Under the pieces are notes generated by a model. That model ran no database searches and was not told the DNA's origin. It saw nothing but the letters and a program-made list of their open reading frames with translations. 64,000 nucleotides of DNA from Chroococcidiopsis thermalis PCC 7203 (lineage in GTDB: Bacteria > Cyanobacteriota > Cyanobacteriia > Cyanobacteriales > Chroococcidiopsidaceae): NCBI RefSeq assembly GCF_000317125.1, contig NC_019695.1, positions 2,468,336 through 2,532,335 of the forward strand. Direction: 5' to 3'. A program made the position numbers and the translations under genes. This document shows, piece after piece, positions 61,871 through 64,000 of the stretch. Positions within the stretch are counted from its first letter, which is position 1. Every line of letters begins with the position of its first letter.

Positions 61871-63151
61871 TTACGCGCTAATAGCTTTTTTCTTCGTGGG
61901 TACGACGGTTGATGTTTCTGTCATCAGTTTGGTGTAAAGCTCACCTAGTTGTTTGGCGACTCCTTCCCAACTAAACATATCTTCTACCCGTTGTCTTGCT
62001 GATGAGCCGAGGCGATTTCGGAAGGCAGTATCGCTCAAGATTCGGTCAATAGCAACAGCAAAGGCTGCATCATCTTTAGGTGGAGCGAGTAAGCCTGTCT
62101 CTTCTGGGACGACAGTAAATTGCAATCCGCCGACATCGCTAGCCACCACTGGCGTACCGCTTGCCATTGCTTCAATGGCAACTAGACCAAATGGTTCGTA
62201 GTGACTGGGAACGACACAAACATCGGCAGCGGCGTAATAAACAGGTAGATCGACATCGCCTAGCCGTCCGGGGAAGGAGGTAAAATCGCTCATCCCTAAT
62301 TCTTTGACAATACCTTCAATGCGATCGCGCTCGATGCCATCGCTTTGTCCTGGGCGGCTACCACCACCGATAATCAGTTTGATGTCTTCTTTGCCGCGCA
62401 ATTGCAACTGGGCAACTGCTCGCACTAAAGTTTCAATTCCCTTGCGCTCGTCAAATCGTCCGACATAAAAGACAACTTTGCTTTCTGGGGGAATTCCTAG
62501 CTGTTGTCTGGCAATTTTGCTGTCGATCGCGCCAAAGCGATGAATATCTGTACCGCAAGGAATAATGTCAATATTACCTTTGGTAGAGACGTGCGATCGC
62601 ATGTGTTCTTTTTCTTGCGGGCTAGTGGCAACAATCCGCTCTGCTGTTTCTAGTACCCTTTTTTCGACTTCCAACCGCTTCGAGGCAATCAGTGGTACGG
62701 TTGCAACCGACTTATATTTAATTGCGCCTAAAGAGTGATATGTATGGACTTGTTTGATGGATTGGGCTTTCTTCAATTCCATGCCCACCCAGCTAGAAAT
62801 CCAGTAGTTGGTATGCACTAGAGGATATCGATAACCAGTTTGCTGTTGATACTGGAGGAATGCTTCGACAAACTCCGAGGCATAACCAAAAATATTGTCC
62901 CTCGGAACGAATTCCTCAGGACCAGCGGTTAAGCGAATTGTCCGACAATTCTCGCTATGTTCGACAATCTTTGCTTGTTCGGCGCTAGCTTTGCGGGTAA
63001 ACATATCAACCTGCCATCCCAGTTTACCCAATGCTTCACCCACTTGGCGGACATAAACGTTCTGCCCTCCAGCTTCTTCTTTCCCAATCTCAATCGCAGG
63101 GTCGCCGTGGACTGAAATTAGGGCAATTCGCTTTTGATTTTTGTTGTTCAT
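61871..63151 (-). CDS. Glycosyltransferase family 4, sucrose-phosphate-synthase-like
   Basis: A 426-residue GT-B enzyme. The N-terminal domain (RIALISVHGDPAIEIGKEEA, then GGQNVYVRQVGEALGKLGWQ, and VDMFTRK) has the nucleotide-sugar-binding fold seen in sucrose-phosphate synthase and related GT4 proteins. The C-terminal domain has VVFYVGRFDERKGIETLVRA and VPSHYEPFGLVAIEAMASGT (E-x7-E type). The frame extends to 63274, but MNNKNQKRIAL at 63151 is the natural start. The phosphatase partner domain is absent, so product could be sucrose-6-phosphate or another glycoside. Confidence 0.85.
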   Translation of the reverse strand: MNNKNQKRIALISVHGDPAIEIGKEEAGGQNVYVRQVGEALGKLGWQVDMFTRKASAEQAKIVEHSENCRTIRLTAGPEEFVPRDNIFGYASEFVEAFLQYQQQTGYRYPLVHTNYWISSWVGMELKKAQSIKQVHTYHSLGAIKYKSVATVPLIASKRLEVEKRVLETAERIVATSPQEKEHMRSHVSTKGNIDIIPCGTDIHRFGAIDSKIARQQLGIPPESKVVFYVGRFDERKGIETLVRAVAQLQLRGKEDIKLIIGGGSRPGQSDGIERDRIEGIVKELGMSDFTSFPGRLGDVDLPVYYAAADVCVVPSHYEPFGLVAIEAMASGTPVVASDVGGLQFTVVPEETGLLAPPKDDAAFAVAIDRILSDTAFRNRLGSSARQRVEDMFSWEGVAKQLGELYTKLMTETSTVVPTKKKAISA

Positions 63152-63848
63152 AGCTTTGTGGCTATTGAATTTGCACCGTAACAGGGGTGAATGTAAGGAG
63201 ACTTTACAAAGGCTTCTGTCTTTACCCCTAAAGTTTATTAAGTTTAATTTACACAATACCACACGCGATCGCATCCTCTAGGTGGATGAATTGCCATGCA
63301 TACAAATCTTCCTTAGGGATTATCCGCGCCAAAAGATAGATTTCTACTGTTACTTTTTATTGATGACAGTTAGGTATGTCAAAAAATATTTAAGAAAGGT
63401 TGCATCGCTGCAAGTTCTCTTTACCTAAAGCACAGCTTCAATTAGTTATTGTTGGCAAGAGTTAACTTACGAGCAAGTTTTCTATGAAAGTTAAGTATAA
63501 AAACAACTAAGTATACGAGCAAAACTTCCGGTTGATTTTGTATAATTTTTGACTTAACGTATAAGTTTATTTTCTATATAATATTTAAAAATTTAATTGA
63601 ATACATTCAATATCCGACTTTTTCCATATGCCTCTAGAGCGATCGCTTAGCACATTTTTTCCCAGAAGATTCTGAGGCGAGGCTGAGTTCATGTCGCAGT
63701 CACTCTAACAACTAGAACGCCCACTCAGAGAGTATAGGGGGAGAGTAGGAGTGCAGATGAGAAACAGCTGACAACAACTATTCGCTAATCGTCAACCGCT
63801 AATTGCAAACAATCCTTGACTCCCAACACCTAACCCTCAATCAGATGC
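63152..63848. other. AT-rich gene-free region
   Basis: About 700 bases with no supported gene, strongly AT-rich at 63470-63620. A 7+2+7 inverted repeat lies at 63596-63611. Promoter for the glycosyltransferase must be on the left side; the remaining sequence shows nothing I can name. Confidence 0.4.
63596..63611. promoter_or_regulatory. ATTGAATACATTCAAT inverted repeat, possible operator
   Basis: Perfect arms ATTGAAT / ATTCAAT around AC, within an AT-rich region. No neighbouring regulator; function unassigned. Confidence 0.25.
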
Positions 63849-64000
63849 CTATCCATTAGTAGTTTGAGCTGCCAACATCTGTTTCAGCTTTTCTAGTTCA
63901 GAAGCCCAACGAGGATCGGGACGAATTCCCTCAGCATCAGACGAGCCTGTAGAAGTTCCGGCAGAACCACCACGACGAGGTTTTTTCCCACTACGCTTAT
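63849..64000 (-). CDS. C-terminal end of an unrecognised protein, cut by the right edge
   Basis: The last 50 codons read KRSGKKPRRGGSAGTSTGSS, then DAEGIRPDPRWASELEKLKQ and MLAAQTTNG, stop TAG 63849-63851. A basic, Gly/Ser-rich linker is followed by a short helix. Conserved-looking PDPRWASELEKLKQML suggests a real C-terminus, but I cannot name the family. The start lies beyond the window. Confidence 0.6.
   Translation of the reverse strand, partial: KRSGKKPRRGGSAGTSTGSSDAEGIRPDPRWASELEKLKQMLAAQTTNG

Overview
The window is chromosomal DNA of a cyanobacterium. It carries photosystem I genes (psaB, psaF, psaJ), the NDH-1 cluster ndhA-ndhI-ndhG-ndhE, and several cyanobacterial protein families (CAAD, DUF1830, DUF4327, Tll0287-like heme sensor, PyrF-PyrE fusion, modBC fusion). 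The HIP1 octamer GCGATCGC is very frequent. Gene style and the wealth of interspersed repeats suggest a large-genome, Chroococcidiopsis- or Nostoc-like lineage; that placement is inference.

Layout. 1-6.1 kb: the end of a GT9 glycosyltransferase region and a 1450-residue hybrid histidine kinase. 6.1-13.9 kb: CAAD protein, aquaporin, DUF1830, a secreted unknown, a radical SAM enzyme, a SufR-like regulator. 14-17.5 kb: Mn-type superoxide dismutase, a PAP2 phosphatase pseudogene, a divergent pair made of a PhnD-like lipoprotein and a Tll0287-like heme/HAMP protein, and a Mo-nitrogenase C-terminal-domain protein. 18-24.7 kb: DUF4327, a CHASE3 kinase/NarL regulator pair, pyrF-pyrE, a phosphatase lipoprotein, a methyltransferase. 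24.8-27.2 kb: decayed DNA with an aldo/keto reductase remnant cut by a tnpB-only IS605-type element whose tnpB has a nonsense codon. 27.2-38.7 kb: metH, a methyltransferase, an unusual HTH/coiled-coil protein, a bactofilin-like membrane protein, modBC, a CsaA-like protein, a MerR remnant, thrB. 39-42.6 kb: a candidate structured RNA and an alternative-looking PSI locus (psaB without psaA, psaF, and a divergent psaJ). 43.8-51 kb: a tandem membrane-protein pair, an ABC exporter, a ParA/coiled-coil pair resembling McdA/McdB, and a zinc-ribbon/kinase/WD40 protein. 51-52.2 kb: an ATP-grasp remnant and a HicBA pair with a nonsense codon in hicA. 52.2-57.5 kb: gltA and the ndhAIGE-nadK operon. 57.6-64 kb: sixA, a DHH phosphoesterase, an HNH nuclease, alr, a sucrose-synthesis-like glycosyltransferase, and the tail of an unrecognised protein.

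The most unusual property is the behaviour of the repeats. Heptamer/nonamer tandem repeats (ACCAATT, GACAAGGGA, GATAACT, AGTGAGT types) and GC-rich palindromes (GGGCGGGTTT, AGGGGCGCAC, TGGGCAATGCCCA and CCCCCTT cores) fill most spacers. They have also entered reading frames without breaking them: twice in the hybrid kinase, in the ModB-ModC junction, in MetH, in a GT9 linker, at the start of the radical SAM protein and at the C-terminus of the CHASE3 kinase. Unrelated proteins therefore share repeat-coded peptides ([28 protein letters not shown]). Several other genes (PAP2, AKR, MerR, ATP-grasp, MFS) are broken beside repeats or an IS. I saw no tRNA, rRNA or CRISPR array. All positions come from reading the sequence by eye; family assignments come from recognised motifs, not database searches.
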